A stretch of 64,000 nucleotides of DNA from Pseudomonadales bacterium (GCA_012103535.1 WLWQ01000004.1:186001-250000); one strand, 5' to 3'. Positions 35,020 to 44,787 are shown, counted from the stretch's first letter. A program made the numbers and translations. The notes: generated by a model from the letters alone, not told the origin.

Positions 35020-36950
35020 TTCTCTATAAATACTGTTCTCTCTCCATAGCGAGTTCTGATCCCTTGTTGACTAATAAGGTCGATTGCTAATTGGCTCCTG
35101 CCATTAGCAAAATCGCTGCTATCAAATCCTATATTGAAACCTAAGCGTGGTGCATTAGGATCGCTGGAAACTTCCATTGCAGTGACAACGTCTGGCCGGG
35201 GCATTCCGTAATTTGCGGTGCTAACAAATTCGCCGTCAATTACTAATTCGACACTATCAATACCAACATCTTCGTTGTAGGCCCATCCGCTAATGTTTAC
35301 TGTTCCTGATAACACATCGCCTTCAATAGGAAAGTCAATCCACGCTCGGGCGGGGAAGGGACAGGGTTGCGCCCGATAGGTAGAATTAAAAATCTGTCCA
35401 AGTAGCTCATCTGTTTTATAGAAACTAAATTGTTTGTCTCCATTGTAGAGTGATAATTCATCAATGTGTTCAATTCGGCCTACGCGGCCACACATGATTG
35501 CAAGCAACTCGTGTTTGTCTGGCACAGTCAGCGTGCTGTCTTCATTTATATACAACACTTCTCGATTACTTTGTGCACTCAATCCAGATTCATCTTTGCT
35601 CCACAATTCATACTGAGTTATTCGCCCGTCTCGTATTGCTTTATCCCGGTCAAGTGTATAAACATCGCGGGACAATCCGGCGAATTCAACCTGAGCGGCA
35701 GTGTAATAATTGTCAGTTACGATGATCGGTTCACTTGCATCAAACTCAGCAGCCAGGATTGATTCTGTGTAATCAGCAAATTCATCCCAGCCGGCCATTT
35801 TATTGGATAGTACGCCCGTGCCCACCAGGTTTTGCAGTGGCAGTTGAAAGGCTTGTGAGCCCACGCCAAGTAACGCTATTACCGCGCCAGTAAATCCAAT
35901 AATCGGAATTGCCTTGGTAAGTTTTAATGCCGTTGCTTCGTTCCATTTTGTTTGCGCCCAACTGTAAGTCTCGCGGATTGCAAGCGGGGCGAAAACCAAT
36001 AATGGCATGTAGCCAGATAGCGGCCAGTGAATGCTGGTACTGGTTGCATCGGTCCAGGGAGCTAACACCAGATACACTAATAGATTGGTGAGGGAAACAC
36101 TTAACAACAATGCTGCGCTGCTGCTGCCTTCTTTAGCATTCTTATAAAGAAGGAAGAGTGCGAAAAGAAAGATTAGATACAAAGGGGGTGTCGATAATCC
36201 AGCTTGCTTAAACACATGGAGCAGGCCGCTTAGCTGAAATTCCCAGGGATGACGGTCAACAAAATAGAAACTGGCACTGCTTAACTCGTTGTTAAAGTTA
36301 AACCATAGAATAGGGGTTAAACCTATCGCAGCAATAAACATAGCTACCCACAATCGTGGATTGCCGTATTGAATTCGTGCTGGCTTAAAGAAACTGAGAA
36401 ACAATATCGCTGCAGTGGGATACAAAAAAAAGCGGTAGTGGGTGCTCAAACCAAGCGCAGCAAAGATTCCAACTCCCAACCAGTATTTCCATGCATTGGT
36501 GCGTATCGCCCGCTCGAAAAAACCAATTGAGAGAACACCAAAAACTAGAAGGGGTACATCGGGAACGGCTAGTAATCCTAAAAAAGCAGCCAAGGGTAAG
36601 CATAAACACAAGCCGGCTGCTTCTATAGCTTGCTGCCGATTCGTGATTGGTAATGCGAGCCAGTAGATTAGCAAGGGCAGTGAGGTTCCCAGGACAATAA
36701 AGAGCAGGCGCACGGTAAAGGGATTGCCTGCATCTAAGCTCGAGCCGACGCCAACCAGTAAGGAGGTAATAAAAGGCAAATCGCTATAGGCCAGAGCAGG
36801 GTATGCAGAGGCTTGCCAATAGAATACTTCGTCGCTGTATAAATCCAGAACTGCCGCGAAGAAGAGTTTCAGCACTAAGACAAAAACAAAAGCGCCGGCC
36901 AATAGCTTAAAGACAGGTTGCTGGAGGACCTGTGCATTAGAGTCTGACAA
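35016..36950 (-). CDS. Membrane glycosyltransferase (ArnT/PMT-like, GT39/83) with C-terminal Ig-like domain
   Basis: A 644-residue protein. Residues about 10-400 hold around ten to eleven membrane helices with the ArnT/PMT_2 hallmark FAAVLDLYSDEVFYWQAS near residue 28-45 (the Asp-Glu pair of the lipid-sugar site) and LAYSDLPFITSLL. A periplasmic region (about 400-500) follows, then a C-terminal beta-sandwich of about 95 residues (GDVLSGTVNISGWAYNEDVGI...VELVIDGEFV) like bacterial Ig-like/big domains. It likely transfers a sugar from a polyprenyl phosphate carrier to lipid A, a protein or a glycan at the periplasmic face. It begins 14 bp after feoB ends, so it may be cotranscribed with feoAB. 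Confidence 0.65.
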   Translation of the reverse strand: MSDSNAQVLQQPVFKLLAGAFVFVLVLKLFFAAVLDLYSDEVFYWQASAYPALAYSDLPFITSLLVGVGSSLDAGNPFTVRLLFIVLGTSLPLLIYWLALPITNRQQAIEAAGLCLCLPLAAFLGLLAVPDVPLLVFGVLSIGFFERAIRTNAWKYWLGVGIFAALGLSTHYRFFLYPTAAILFLSFFKPARIQYGNPRLWVAMFIAAIGLTPILWFNFNNELSSASFYFVDRHPWEFQLSGLLHVFKQAGLSTPPLYLIFLFALFLLYKNAKEGSSSAALLLSVSLTNLLVYLVLAPWTDATSTSIHWPLSGYMPLLVFAPLAIRETYSWAQTKWNEATALKLTKAIPIIGFTGAVIALLGVGSQAFQLPLQNLVGTGVLSNKMAGWDEFADYTESILAAEFDASEPIIVTDNYYTAAQVEFAGLSRDVYTLDRDKAIRDGRITQYELWSKDESGLSAQSNREVLYINEDSTLTVPDKHELLAIMCGRVGRIEHIDELSLYNGDKQFSFYKTDELLGQIFNSTYRAQPCPFPARAWIDFPIEGDVLSGTVNISGWAYNEDVGIDSVELVIDGEFVSTANYGMPRPDVVTAMEVSSDPNAPRLGFNIGFDSSDFANGRSQLAIDLISQQGIRTRYGERTVFIEN

Positions 36951-36963
36951 GATTGCGCTCCGC

Positions 36964-39084
36964 TTAGAGTTGTACGGCCTGAATTAGATTCTTAGGCACC
37001 ATCTTACTGGATAATTTCTTCAAGTTAAGAATAAAAACTATCAGTATCGTTAACATGGCAGCAATCCAAATTGACGAAAACAGTGGGTTTACAGAGAAGG
37101 TTCCCAGCTGATAAATGACTGTTGCAGTTATATAAGCAAGACCGGTACACCAACTGAAAATTAACAGAGTCCAGCGCCATCCTGCTTCTTTATTCACAGC
37201 GCCTAAGACGGCAACGCAGGGTGCATACAAAAGAATGAAGACTAAGTAACAGAAGGCGGCGAAGGGACCTGAAAAAAGCGAAGCCATATTGGTCAGGGTA
37301 CTGCTGCTAACTTCCTGTTCTTCAGCCACCGCTTCTACATCTGATACGTCGCCGATGGATATACCCAGAGGATCGGTCAGGGCACCACCCAGGGCGGCGA
37401 GTTCTGTTCCAATGGTGCCGATCGCTGCGCTCGCTGCCGCAGCTAAATCTGGCGGCCCACCATCATCATCAGCCCCAGCCGGTTCGCTGTACAAAGCGTC
37501 CAGTGTGCCGACGATGGCTTCCTTGGCAAACATGCCAGTAAAAAGTCCTACCGTGGCTGGCCAGTTGTCTTCTTCAATACCCAGAGGAGCGAAAGCGGGG
37601 GTGATAGATTTGCCGACAACACTAAGAACAGAATTCTCAGAATCTTCATTATTAAAACTGCCATCGGTGCCTATTGAATTTAAGAAACTCAGAGCAATCA
37701 CTACCACAACAATGGTTTTACCCGCACGGAAGATGAATCCTTTTAGTCGAAACCAGGTAGTAATCAAGATATTGCGAGCAATCGGAACATGGTAAGCAGG
37801 CATTTCCTGGAAGGAAGGAGTGATTTCTTCGGTAAACAATTGTTTGCGAAATATCCATCCGGTAAAAATAGCTAAACCAATTCCCAATAAGTACAGTCCA
37901 AACACGATGTTCTGGCCGTTCTGTTGAAAAAAGGCTGCAGCGAATAAGGCGTAGACCGTTAATCTTGCGCCACAGCTCATGAAAGGAGCCATAGAAATCG
38001 TCATTAGTCGGTCACTATCGCGACCGAGAGTACGGGCCGCCATTACTGCCGGTACATTGCAACCAAAGCCAACAATCAGTGGTACGAAGGCATTACCAGG
38101 CAGGCCGATTCCGCTCATTAATCGATCAATAACGAACGCAGCGCGGGACATGTAACCGGAATCTTCAAGAAATGATAAGCATAAATAGAGAAAGCCGATT
38201 ACCGGAATAAAAGTCGCAACAAGGGTAATACCACCGCCAACTCCTTGCGCTAGAATTGTTATGCCAATTGCCGGCATGGATATCTGTTCCAAAAGCCAGG
38301 TAGTGCCATCCACTAAGACAGCCGCGAACAAGATATCGAAGAAATCGATGAAAACCGCACCGACGTTTACGGCGACAGTAAACATCATGTAAATCATAAA
38401 CAGAAAGATCGGTACGCCCAGCCAGCGATTGAGTACGACCGAATCAATACGCTCGGAAAGACTGTGTTGAGTTGGGCTTACTTCGACAACGCCATCAACC
38501 AAGTGGCGGGATTGGTGATAGCGCTGCAAAATTTTGTCATCAATTTGTTCTATGTTGTCAGTTTGCAGCTGGCTAATGCCTTTCTCAGGGTCTGCAGAAA
38601 CTGCAGCCAACTCAGTCATTAGTTCTTCAACGCCCTGCTTACGAGAGGCAATGAGAGGAATTATTGGGATGCTGAGCTGATTTGCTAGCGCTTGCGGTGA
38701 AATCGTGATTCCTTGTTGCTCACTTACATCGAGCATGTTGACTGCGACAACCATCGGAATCGATTTTTCAAGGAGCTGTTGAGTTAACACCAGGCTCCGT
38801 TCCAGATTCGTGGCATCAATAATGTTAATTATTAAACTGATGTCACCTTGTTCGATGAAATCAAAGGCAATTTCTTCATCGACGCCTTTATGTTCGAGTT
38901 CAAGGGAATAGATACCCGGTAAATCAACCAGTTCTACCTTTTCATCAGCAATGGAAAAATAGCCAAATTTTTTCTCAACAGTAACACCCGGCCAGTTCCC
39001 CACTTTCTGATTCGCACCAGTCAGGATATTGAAGAGGGTGGTCTTACCGCAGTTAGGATTACCGATGAGTGCAATTTTGCGCAT
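36964..39084 (-). CDS. feoB: Ferrous iron transporter FeoB
   Basis: A 706-residue protein. N-terminal G domain: GNPNCGKT at 8-15, DLPGIYSL (G3) and NMLD (G4), plus a GDI-like helical linker (about 170-270). The rest is a polytopic membrane part with the FeoB core gate and cysteine motif (GFGCNVPAVMAARTL, SCGARLTVYALF). It is the iron permease for Fe2+ across the inner membrane, driven or regulated by GTP hydrolysis. Two bp behind feoA. Confidence 0.97.
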   Translation of the reverse strand: MRKIALIGNPNCGKTTLFNILTGANQKVGNWPGVTVEKKFGYFSIADEKVELVDLPGIYSLELEHKGVDEEIAFDFIEQGDISLIINIIDATNLERSLVLTQQLLEKSIPMVVAVNMLDVSEQQGITISPQALANQLSIPIIPLIASRKQGVEELMTELAAVSADPEKGISQLQTDNIEQIDDKILQRYHQSRHLVDGVVEVSPTQHSLSERIDSVVLNRWLGVPIFLFMIYMMFTVAVNVGAVFIDFFDILFAAVLVDGTTWLLEQISMPAIGITILAQGVGGGITLVATFIPVIGFLYLCLSFLEDSGYMSRAAFVIDRLMSGIGLPGNAFVPLIVGFGCNVPAVMAARTLGRDSDRLMTISMAPFMSCGARLTVYALFAAAFFQQNGQNIVFGLYLLGIGLAIFTGWIFRKQLFTEEITPSFQEMPAYHVPIARNILITTWFRLKGFIFRAGKTIVVVVIALSFLNSIGTDGSFNNEDSENSVLSVVGKSITPAFAPLGIEEDNWPATVGLFTGMFAKEAIVGTLDALYSEPAGADDDGGPPDLAAAASAAIGTIGTELAALGGALTDPLGISIGDVSDVEAVAEEQEVSSSTLTNMASLFSGPFAAFCYLVFILLYAPCVAVLGAVNKEAGWRWTLLIFSWCTGLAYITATVIYQLGTFSVNPLFSSIWIAAMLTILIVFILNLKKLSSKMVPKNLIQAVQL

Positions 39085-39086
39085 AG

Positions 39087-39323
39087 CTATTGAATCTCAA
39101 CCTGAATGAGGTTTGCTTCCGCTTTTCTGATGCTGATAAAACTACCGCCAACCTTTACCTGTATTGGATCTCCCAAAGGGGCCAGGCGGAGTATCTCCAA
39201 TGCCGAGCCCGGGATTACCCCGAGGGCATAGAGGCGACTCTTGATTTCAGCGGGCTCGGACGCTATTCCGAGCACGACGCAACGATCTGCACTATTGGCA
39301 GCTGAAAGGGAAGTTTGATTCAT
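39087..39323 (-). CDS. feoA: FeoA, SH3-like accessory protein of ferrous iron uptake
   Basis: A 78-residue protein with the FeoA SH3-like fold (LYALGVIPGSALEILRLAPLGDPIQVKVGGSFISIRKAEANLIQVE). It associates with FeoB to regulate its activity. First gene of the minus-strand operon feoA-feoB(-glycosyltransferase); it faces bfd across a 141-bp region holding a Fur box. Confidence 0.95.
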   Translation of the reverse strand: MNQTSLSAANSADRCVVLGIASEPAEIKSRLYALGVIPGSALEILRLAPLGDPIQVKVGGSFISIRKAEANLIQVEIQ

Positions 39324-39413
39324 ACTGGTAGGTAAAACACTTAAAATTCAACAAGTTACTTCGATATACAGGATGGATTACAAGGTCTGTAAAGTAGCAG
39401 ATCTAAATCTAGT

Positions 39414-39428
39414 TGACAATCATTCTCA
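39414..39428. promoter_or_regulatory. Fur box between feoA and bfd
   Basis: TGACAAT-C-ATTCTCA fits the 7-1-7 Fur consensus TGATAATnATTATCA at 13 of 14 non-spacer-type positions by eye (one mismatch in each half). It overlaps a TTGACA (39413-39418) that could be the -35 of bfd, with TTAAAT 17 bp further as -10, so Fe2+-Fur would block bfd and possibly the divergent feoA. Confidence 0.8.
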
Positions 39429-39464
39429 TTTAGATTTAAATAAAACCTTAGCCGAGAAATTTCT

Positions 39465-39653
39465 ATGTACGTTTGTATCTGCCGACAAGTTACCGACCAT
39501 CAAATTCGCGATATCTGCCGCGACGGAGCCAATAATTTCTCCGACGTTCAGGCGCAAACAGGTATTGCCAGCGAATGCGGTAAGTGCGGCAAACTCGCTC
39601 AAACCATCGTCAAAGAATTCAGCAAGTCTGCTGGCTACGTAAACGCCGCTTAA
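39465..39653 (+). CDS. bfd: Bacterioferritin-associated ferredoxin Bfd
   Basis: A 62-residue [2Fe-2S] protein with CIC at Cys4/Cys6 and CGKC at Cys38/Cys41, the Bfd ligand pattern. It reduces the heme of bacterioferritin to release stored iron as Fe2+. It sits 203 bp before bfr and has its own Fur box upstream. Confidence 0.95.
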   Translation: MYVCICRQVTDHQIRDICRDGANNFSDVQAQTGIASECGKCGKLAQTIVKEFSKSAGYVNAA

Positions 39654-39856
39654 CCTGCAACAACTCCCTCTAATGAACTTCTGACAGCCGCTTTGATGGG
39701 CCTGAGATTTATGTCCTGCCTAAATCGAAATGGGATTGCTTATCATTTAGCTTTCTTATAGATATCAATGACTTACGCAAGTAATTCCTTGACATGCCGA
39801 CACTAAAAAGAGAACCTTTCGCAACACCTGCTGAGAAAACCTTTCAAGGAAAAAGA

Positions 39857-40324
39857 ATGCAAGCCAAAGATCCCAAAGTCATCGAATACCTGAATAAAGC
39901 ACTAGGCAATGAACTCGTTGCCATAAACCAATATTTTCTTCACTCGCGTATGTATGAAGATTGGGGTCTGGCGAAGCTAGCAGCAAAGGAATACGAAGAA
40001 TCCGTCGACGAAATGAAGCATGCGGACGAACTTACAAAGCGAATTTTGTTCTTGGAAGGCCTCCCTAATTTGCAGGATCTGGGGAAACTCCTTATCGGCG
40101 AAAATGTAAAAGAAATGTTGGAGTGTGATTTGCGCCTCGAGCATATGGCCTGCCCCGATCTAAGAGAGGGCATTGCCTACTGCGAATCAGTCAGCGATTA
40201 CGTGAGTCGTGATTTACTGTCATCTATATTAGACAGCGAAGAAGAACACGTAGATTGGCTGGAGACACAGCTTTCACTCATCGAAAGAGTGGGCATTGAA
40301 AATTATCAGCAGTCAATGATGTAA
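39857..40324 (+). CDS. bfr: Bacterioferritin
   Basis: 155 residues from ATG 39857, which has the ribosome binding site AAGGAAAAAG and matches family length; the longest ORF (39794) adds an unlikely MPTLKREPFATPAEKTFQGKR. Ferroxidase ligands visible as Glu19, Glu52, His55 and later EEEHVDW; Met53 in DEMKH is the heme ligand equivalent to E. coli Met52. Forms the 24-mer heme-containing iron store and pairs with Bfd for iron release. Confidence 0.93.
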   Translation: MQAKDPKVIEYLNKALGNELVAINQYFLHSRMYEDWGLAKLAAKEYEESVDEMKHADELTKRILFLEGLPNLQDLGKLLIGENVKEMLECDLRLEHMACPDLREGIAYCESVSDYVSRDLLSSILDSEEEHVDWLETQLSLIERVGIENYQQSMM

Positions 40325-40471
40325 CTATTCTGGAAAGTCCGTACTTTCATCCAGGTCGCCGGGCTTTCCTTCACTATCCTTTCTACTTGTCGATATCTTT
40401 AATAGGCTTTTCAAAAAGCCTTCGATCATGGTCCAATTGAGCTGGGCGAAAGACAAGCTGGTTAGTACTCT
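40325..40471. other. 147-bp intergenic region before ppx
   Basis: Separates bfr from ppx. An antisense 34-codon ORF (from the CAT at 40428 region) is present but shares no recognisable features, so I do not call it. No terminator is obvious behind bfr. Confidence 0.35.
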
Positions 40472-41434
40472 ATGCATGCATGTATCGATCTGGGCTCCAA
40501 CAGTTTTCATTTACTTATCGGTGAATGGGAAAATGGGCGCATTCAAATCATCGAACGCTTGAGTGAAAAAGTTCAGTTCGGCGAAAATGTAAGTTCAACC
40601 GGCCGCATCTCATCACAAGCTTTTGAACGCGGACTCTCCTGTTTACACCGATTTAAACTTCTAATGAAGCAATATCCCGTGCAGCGCTATTGGGCCCTCG
40701 GCACAAATACCTTTCGCGTGGCTGCTAATGCTGAAGAGTTTATACAAGCCGCTAAAGTAAAAGGTATCGATATTTCAGTAATAACTGGCGTACAAGAGGC
40801 AGTCTTAATCTATGCAGGTGTAATCACAGCACTTCCTGTAGTTGAAACACAACGACTAGTAATCGATATCGGCGGAGGCAGCACTGAAATTGTAATTGGC
40901 AGGAAGCACGAAAGATTGCTGACTGAATCCCTCGCTATAGGCAGTGTAAGCTGGAGAGATAATTTTTTTGCGGACTCCAACAGTCCTGTAGAAATATTAA
41001 CAGCACAAATGGATGAAGGTGTTGCCGCTGCTCGTAAAGTTTTTGAACCTATCGCTCCGGTAGTAGATAAAGCTGAATGGAAAGATGCGTTCGCTTCTTC
41101 AGGAACTGTAAAAATGCTCGCATTTATCTGCGAAGCACACGCTTATGGCCAGAAACAGATTCAGTTAAATGCGCTACTGGAATTAAAGGGGAAAATAGCT
41201 GATGCCATTGCCGATGATACTGAGTTGCCAGGATTAAAAGAGCGTCGACGGGATTTACTCTTAGCAGGTTGGTGTATTCTGGTTGGACTAATGGAATCTT
41301 ATCAAGTTGAAGTAATAAACTTTAGTGCAACTGCACTGCGTGAGGGAATGTTAGATTTTATGGTGAGAAATGAGAAAACCTTTCAGGCGATGGAATCGAG
41401 TGAATTGCCTGAGGTTAGCTTCGCAAAAGGTTAA
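40472..41434 (+). CDS. ppx: Ppx/GppA phosphatase, short form
   Basis: A 320-residue protein of the Ppx/GppA family with the actin-like ATPase blocks MHACIDLGSNSFHLLIGE, VIDIGGGSTEIVIG and FSATALREGMLDF. Exopolyphosphatases of E. coli have about 510 residues with a C-terminal HD-like region; this protein lacks it, as do many Ppx/GppA proteins of Ppx2 type. It hydrolyses terminal phosphate of polyphosphate or the 5' phosphate of pppGpp. It converges on ppk with one base between stop codons, the usual ppx-ppk association. Confidence 0.88.
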   Translation: MHACIDLGSNSFHLLIGEWENGRIQIIERLSEKVQFGENVSSTGRISSQAFERGLSCLHRFKLLMKQYPVQRYWALGTNTFRVAANAEEFIQAAKVKGIDISVITGVQEAVLIYAGVITALPVVETQRLVIDIGGGSTEIVIGRKHERLLTESLAIGSVSWRDNFFADSNSPVEILTAQMDEGVAAARKVFEPIAPVVDKAEWKDAFASSGTVKMLAFICEAHAYGQKQIQLNALLELKGKIADAIADDTELPGLKERRRDLLLAGWCILVGLMESYQVEVINFSATALREGMLDFMVRNEKTFQAMESSELPEVSFAKG

Positions 41435-41435
41435 T

Positions 41436-43583
41436 TTACGTCGTGGCTAACTTATTCAAAAGTTGGTTCTGTACATCGGCTGGACTATCTTCTTCTGGAA
41501 CCCTTTCTATGTATTCTCCTTCAACATTGAGTTCCCAGGTTTGAGCCGGGGAAGCGAGGTAGATTTCCATTTCTTCCATAATACGGTTTGCATGTTTCTT
41601 TTTCAGGATCGGAAAACAGACTTCAATTCTATTGGAGAGATTTCTCTCCATTAAATCTGCTGATGAGCAGTACACCTGATGAGTAGCATTAAGAAAAAAG
41701 TAGACTCTCGAATGTTCGAGAAATCGACCAACTACCGATATCACGCGAATGTTTTCACTTACTTTCGGCAGCCCTGGTTTTAAACAACAGGTCCCTCTGA
41801 CTATCAAGTCGATTTTTACACCTGCTTGAGATGCTGCGTAGAGTTCTTTGATTATCGCAGGATCAGTAAGCGCATTCATTTTTGCAATTATTCGCGCCGG
41901 ATTTCCTTCTAACGCAGCAGTTTTTTCTTGATCAATTAGCTTTACCAGGCCTTTACGTAGGTTGAATGGTGCATGGATTAACAGCTTTGGATGGATCTTT
42001 TTGCCCATACCGGTAATTTGTTGAAATACCTTGTGTACATCTGCGCACAAGACTTCATCTGCTGTGAGTAAACTATAGTCGGTATAAAGCAATGAATTTT
42101 TACGGTGGTAGTTCCCAGTACCGAGGTGTGCGTACCGAGTCAGGTGGTTTCCAACTCTGCGTACAAACAGCAACATCTTAGCGTGGGTTTTGTAGCCCAT
42201 AACTCCATATACGACAACGGCACCAGCTTCTTGCAGGATGCTTGCAAAATTCATGTTCTCTTCTTCATCAAATCGAGCTCGTAGTTCGATTACAACAGTA
42301 ACTTCTTTACCATTGCGGGCAGCCTCTACGAGTGCTTCTACTAATTCTGAAGACTCATTGGTTCGGTATAAGGTTTGTTTAATTGATAAAACTGAGGGAT
42401 CTTTCGCGGCTTGTCTTACCCAATCGATAATTGGAGTAAACGACTCATAAGGGTGCAATAAGAACTGATCTTCTTTATGCACTGCCGCGAATATGTCGCT
42501 ATCTTCTTCCAGCGCTTTAGGCAAACCGGGAGAGAATTTCGGAAACTGTAAGTCAGGTCGATCCACCATGCTCGTCACTGCCATCAAGCGCTGCAGATTC
42601 ACGGGCCCATCCAGTCTAAATAGTTCTTCTTCCGACAGGTTAAAACGTTCTAAGAGAAAATTTGTCAGCTCTTCTGGACATTCTTTTCCAACTTCCAATT
42701 TCGTAGCAGCACCAAATCGACGGCTATGTAATTCTCCCTGGAGGGCGCTGGCAACGTCTTCTATTTCGACCTTGGACATTTCCAGATCTGAATTTCTGGT
42801 TACGCGGAATTGATGACATTCTTTGACTGACATGCCTGGAAAAAATTCATCAACATAATTGTGAATAACTGAAGAGAGGAAAATGAAGTTATCACCTTCA
42901 GGAATAATCTCCTTAGGAACCTTAATTAACCTTGGCAGTGATCTTGGAGCAGGAACAATGGCTAGCCCACTATCTCTACCAAAGGCGTCTTTACCTTCTA
43001 GGGAAAGGATAAAATTGAGACTCTTATTTACCAACCTTGGAAAAGGATGGGCAGGATCAAGACCTAGCGGGCTCACCACCGGTACGACTTCTTCTACAAA
43101 ATATTGTTTTGTCCACTCGGCGAGCTCATCATTCCATTTGGAGCGATGGATAAAGTGAATTTCCTCTTTAGCTAAGGACGGTAGTAATTCATCATTTAAA
43201 ATTCGATATTGTTCACCGAGAGCAGCGCGCACTTGTTCATGAATTTCCTTGAGCGTTTCCTCTGGGTACTTGCCGTCTGCGCCTGGTCGCTGCCGTCCAA
43301 AGTCTAATTGCTTCTTGAGGCCTGAAACACGGATCTCATAGAACTCGTCGAGATTGGAGCTATATATAAGAAGAAAGATTAGACGTTCGAGCAGGGGATG
43401 CTGCTGATTTTTAGCTTGTTCGAGTACTCTCAAATTAAAACTCAGAAAACTTAACTCGCGATTTTCATAAAATTCACTACTACTAAGATCGAGTTCAATA
43501 GCCTCATCCGATTCAGCACCTGTGTCGGGTACGGAATTGTCGATGACCACCTCAAGAGTGTTATTTGTTGGTATCTGTGCCAT
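41436..43583 (-). CDS. ppk1: Polyphosphate kinase Ppk1
   Basis: A 715-residue protein matching PPK1 length and domain order: N-terminal helical domain (ENRELSFLSFNLRVLEQAKN), middle domain with TRNSDLEM, and the C-terminal phospholipase-D-like halves with the catalytic histidine in YKTHAKMLLFVRR and the TGNYHRKNS motif. It polymerises the gamma-phosphate of ATP into polyphosphate. The gene is divergent from pstS; the Pho box between them is 149-166 bp upstream of its ATG and may give phosphate-starvation control. Confidence 0.97.
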   Translation of the reverse strand: MAQIPTNNTLEVVIDNSVPDTGAESDEAIELDLSSSEFYENRELSFLSFNLRVLEQAKNQQHPLLERLIFLLIYSSNLDEFYEIRVSGLKKQLDFGRQRPGADGKYPEETLKEIHEQVRAALGEQYRILNDELLPSLAKEEIHFIHRSKWNDELAEWTKQYFVEEVVPVVSPLGLDPAHPFPRLVNKSLNFILSLEGKDAFGRDSGLAIVPAPRSLPRLIKVPKEIIPEGDNFIFLSSVIHNYVDEFFPGMSVKECHQFRVTRNSDLEMSKVEIEDVASALQGELHSRRFGAATKLEVGKECPEELTNFLLERFNLSEEELFRLDGPVNLQRLMAVTSMVDRPDLQFPKFSPGLPKALEEDSDIFAAVHKEDQFLLHPYESFTPIIDWVRQAAKDPSVLSIKQTLYRTNESSELVEALVEAARNGKEVTVVIELRARFDEEENMNFASILQEAGAVVVYGVMGYKTHAKMLLFVRRVGNHLTRYAHLGTGNYHRKNSLLYTDYSLLTADEVLCADVHKVFQQITGMGKKIHPKLLIHAPFNLRKGLVKLIDQEKTAALEGNPARIIAKMNALTDPAIIKELYAASQAGVKIDLIVRGTCCLKPGLPKVSENIRVISVVGRFLEHSRVYFFLNATHQVYCSSADLMERNLSNRIEVCFPILKKKHANRIMEEMEIYLASPAQTWELNVEGEYIERVPEEDSPADVQNQLLNKLATT

Positions 43584-43731
43584 AAGTTGCTGAAATCTTT
43601 GCCTAAGAATCTAAGGCGTTTTGTTTCCCGAGTCCTCTATTTTCGAGGCTGGGCCGAGAATTCTAACATATCGCTTCAATATAGCCCTAGTAGGTGGTTG
43701 CGGCTTGATCTAGCGCAGCTTAGTAAATGAA

Positions 43732-43765
43732 TTGTCATAATTCTGTAATATTAAGTGCCTATAGT
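43732..43765 (+). promoter_or_regulatory. Pho box and -10 of pstS
   Basis: TTGTCAT AATT CTGTAAT, two 7-bp repeats 11 bp apart (43732-43749), then 10 nt and TATAGT (43760-43765), the PhoB-activated layout with the Pho box in place of the -35. The ATG of pstS is 44 bp after the -10. The same site, differing by one base in 21, lies before the porin gene. Confidence 0.85.
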
Positions 43766-43809
43766 CTCTCCTAGGTTTTTACGCAAATTTCTACCTTTGG
43801 AGGCTATAG

Positions 43810-44787
43810 ATGCGGGCTAAATTTTTGAGCAAATTGATTTTTCTTGCTGTATGCGCGCAGCTGTCATTCAGCAGCATTGCAGCAGAGGTTGATCAGGCTC
43901 TTCCTGATTACGAACGTACCAGTGGAGTTTCTGGAAATCTCTCTAGCGTAGGGTCGGATACTCTCGCTAACCTGATGACACTTTGGGCTGAAGATTTCAA
44001 GCGACTTTATCCGAATGTAAATATTCAAATTCAAGCGGCAGGTTCGTCCACCGCTCCTCCAGCACTCACCGAGCGTACTTCAAATATTGGTCCGATGAGT
44101 CGTGAAATGAAGGACAATGAGATCGAGTCCTTCGAAACACGCTACGGTCATAAGCCCACCGCGATTCCAGTCGCTATCGATTCGCTTGCTGTTTATGTGC
44201 ATAAAGATAATCCCATCGACGGCATGACTATTCAGCAGGTGGATGCAGTTTTCTCTTCGAATCAACGTTGTGGCTATTCCCAAAGCGTTGATACCTGGGG
44301 CCAGCTAGCTATGCGTGGACCTTGGGAACGTCGAGACATTCAAATATTCGGTAGAAATTCAGTGTCTGGAACTTATGGGTATTTTAAAGATGTTGCTCTC
44401 TGCGAAGGTGACTTCAAAAACAATGTTAATGAACAGCCTGGTTCAGCGTCCGTAGTGCAATCGGTTAGTACTTCGATTAACGGTATCAGCTATTCTGGTA
44501 TCGGCTATCGAACATCATCGGTTCGTGCGGTACCCATCGCCACAAATGCGAACAGTAACTATTTCGAAGCGACACCCGAAAATTCTGTTGCTGGAAATTA
44601 TCCACTCGCTCGATTTCTCTGGGTTTATGTGAACAAGGAGCCAAATAGCGAGCTTCCTCCTTTAGAAAGAGAGTTCGTGAAGTCAATTCTTTCCAAAGCC
44701 GGACAAGAGATTGTTATAAAAGATGGATACATTCCCCTACCTGCCAATGTGGTTGAAATTACTCTTGGCACATTGGGAATGAAATAG
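43810..44787 (+). CDS. pstS: Phosphate ABC transporter, substrate-binding protein PstS
   Basis: A 325-residue protein with signal peptide (to SIAAEV) and a PBP-like domain. Phosphate-contact motifs are visible: GSDTL near the start, the pair QAAGSSTAPPAL and SVSGTYGYFKDVALC later, and IGPMSREM. It delivers phosphate in the periplasm to PstCAB. It is the first gene of the pst operon, preceded by a Pho box and by a strong GGAGG ribosome binding site. Confidence 0.95.
   Translation: MRAKFLSKLIFLAVCAQLSFSSIAAEVDQALPDYERTSGVSGNLSSVGSDTLANLMTLWAEDFKRLYPNVNIQIQAAGSSTAPPALTERTSNIGPMSREMKDNEIESFETRYGHKPTAIPVAIDSLAVYVHKDNPIDGMTIQQVDAVFSSNQRCGYSQSVDTWGQLAMRGPWERRDIQIFGRNSVSGTYGYFKDVALCEGDFKNNVNEQPGSASVVQSVSTSINGISYSGIGYRTSSVRAVPIATNANSNYFEATPENSVAGNYPLARFLWVYVNKEPNSELPPLEREFVKSILSKAGQEIVIKDGYIPLPANVVEITLGTLGMK

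Noticed and set aside
37289..37795. 168-codon plus-strand ORF antisense to feoB
   Set aside because: Fully inside feoB, Ser/Ala-rich as expected from reading a membrane-protein gene backwards; no ribosome binding site.
40325..40510. 61-codon minus-strand ORF (MKTVGAQIDT...) over the ppx start
   Set aside because: Overlaps ppx and has no family; the shorter 34-codon part also lacks a good ribosome binding site.
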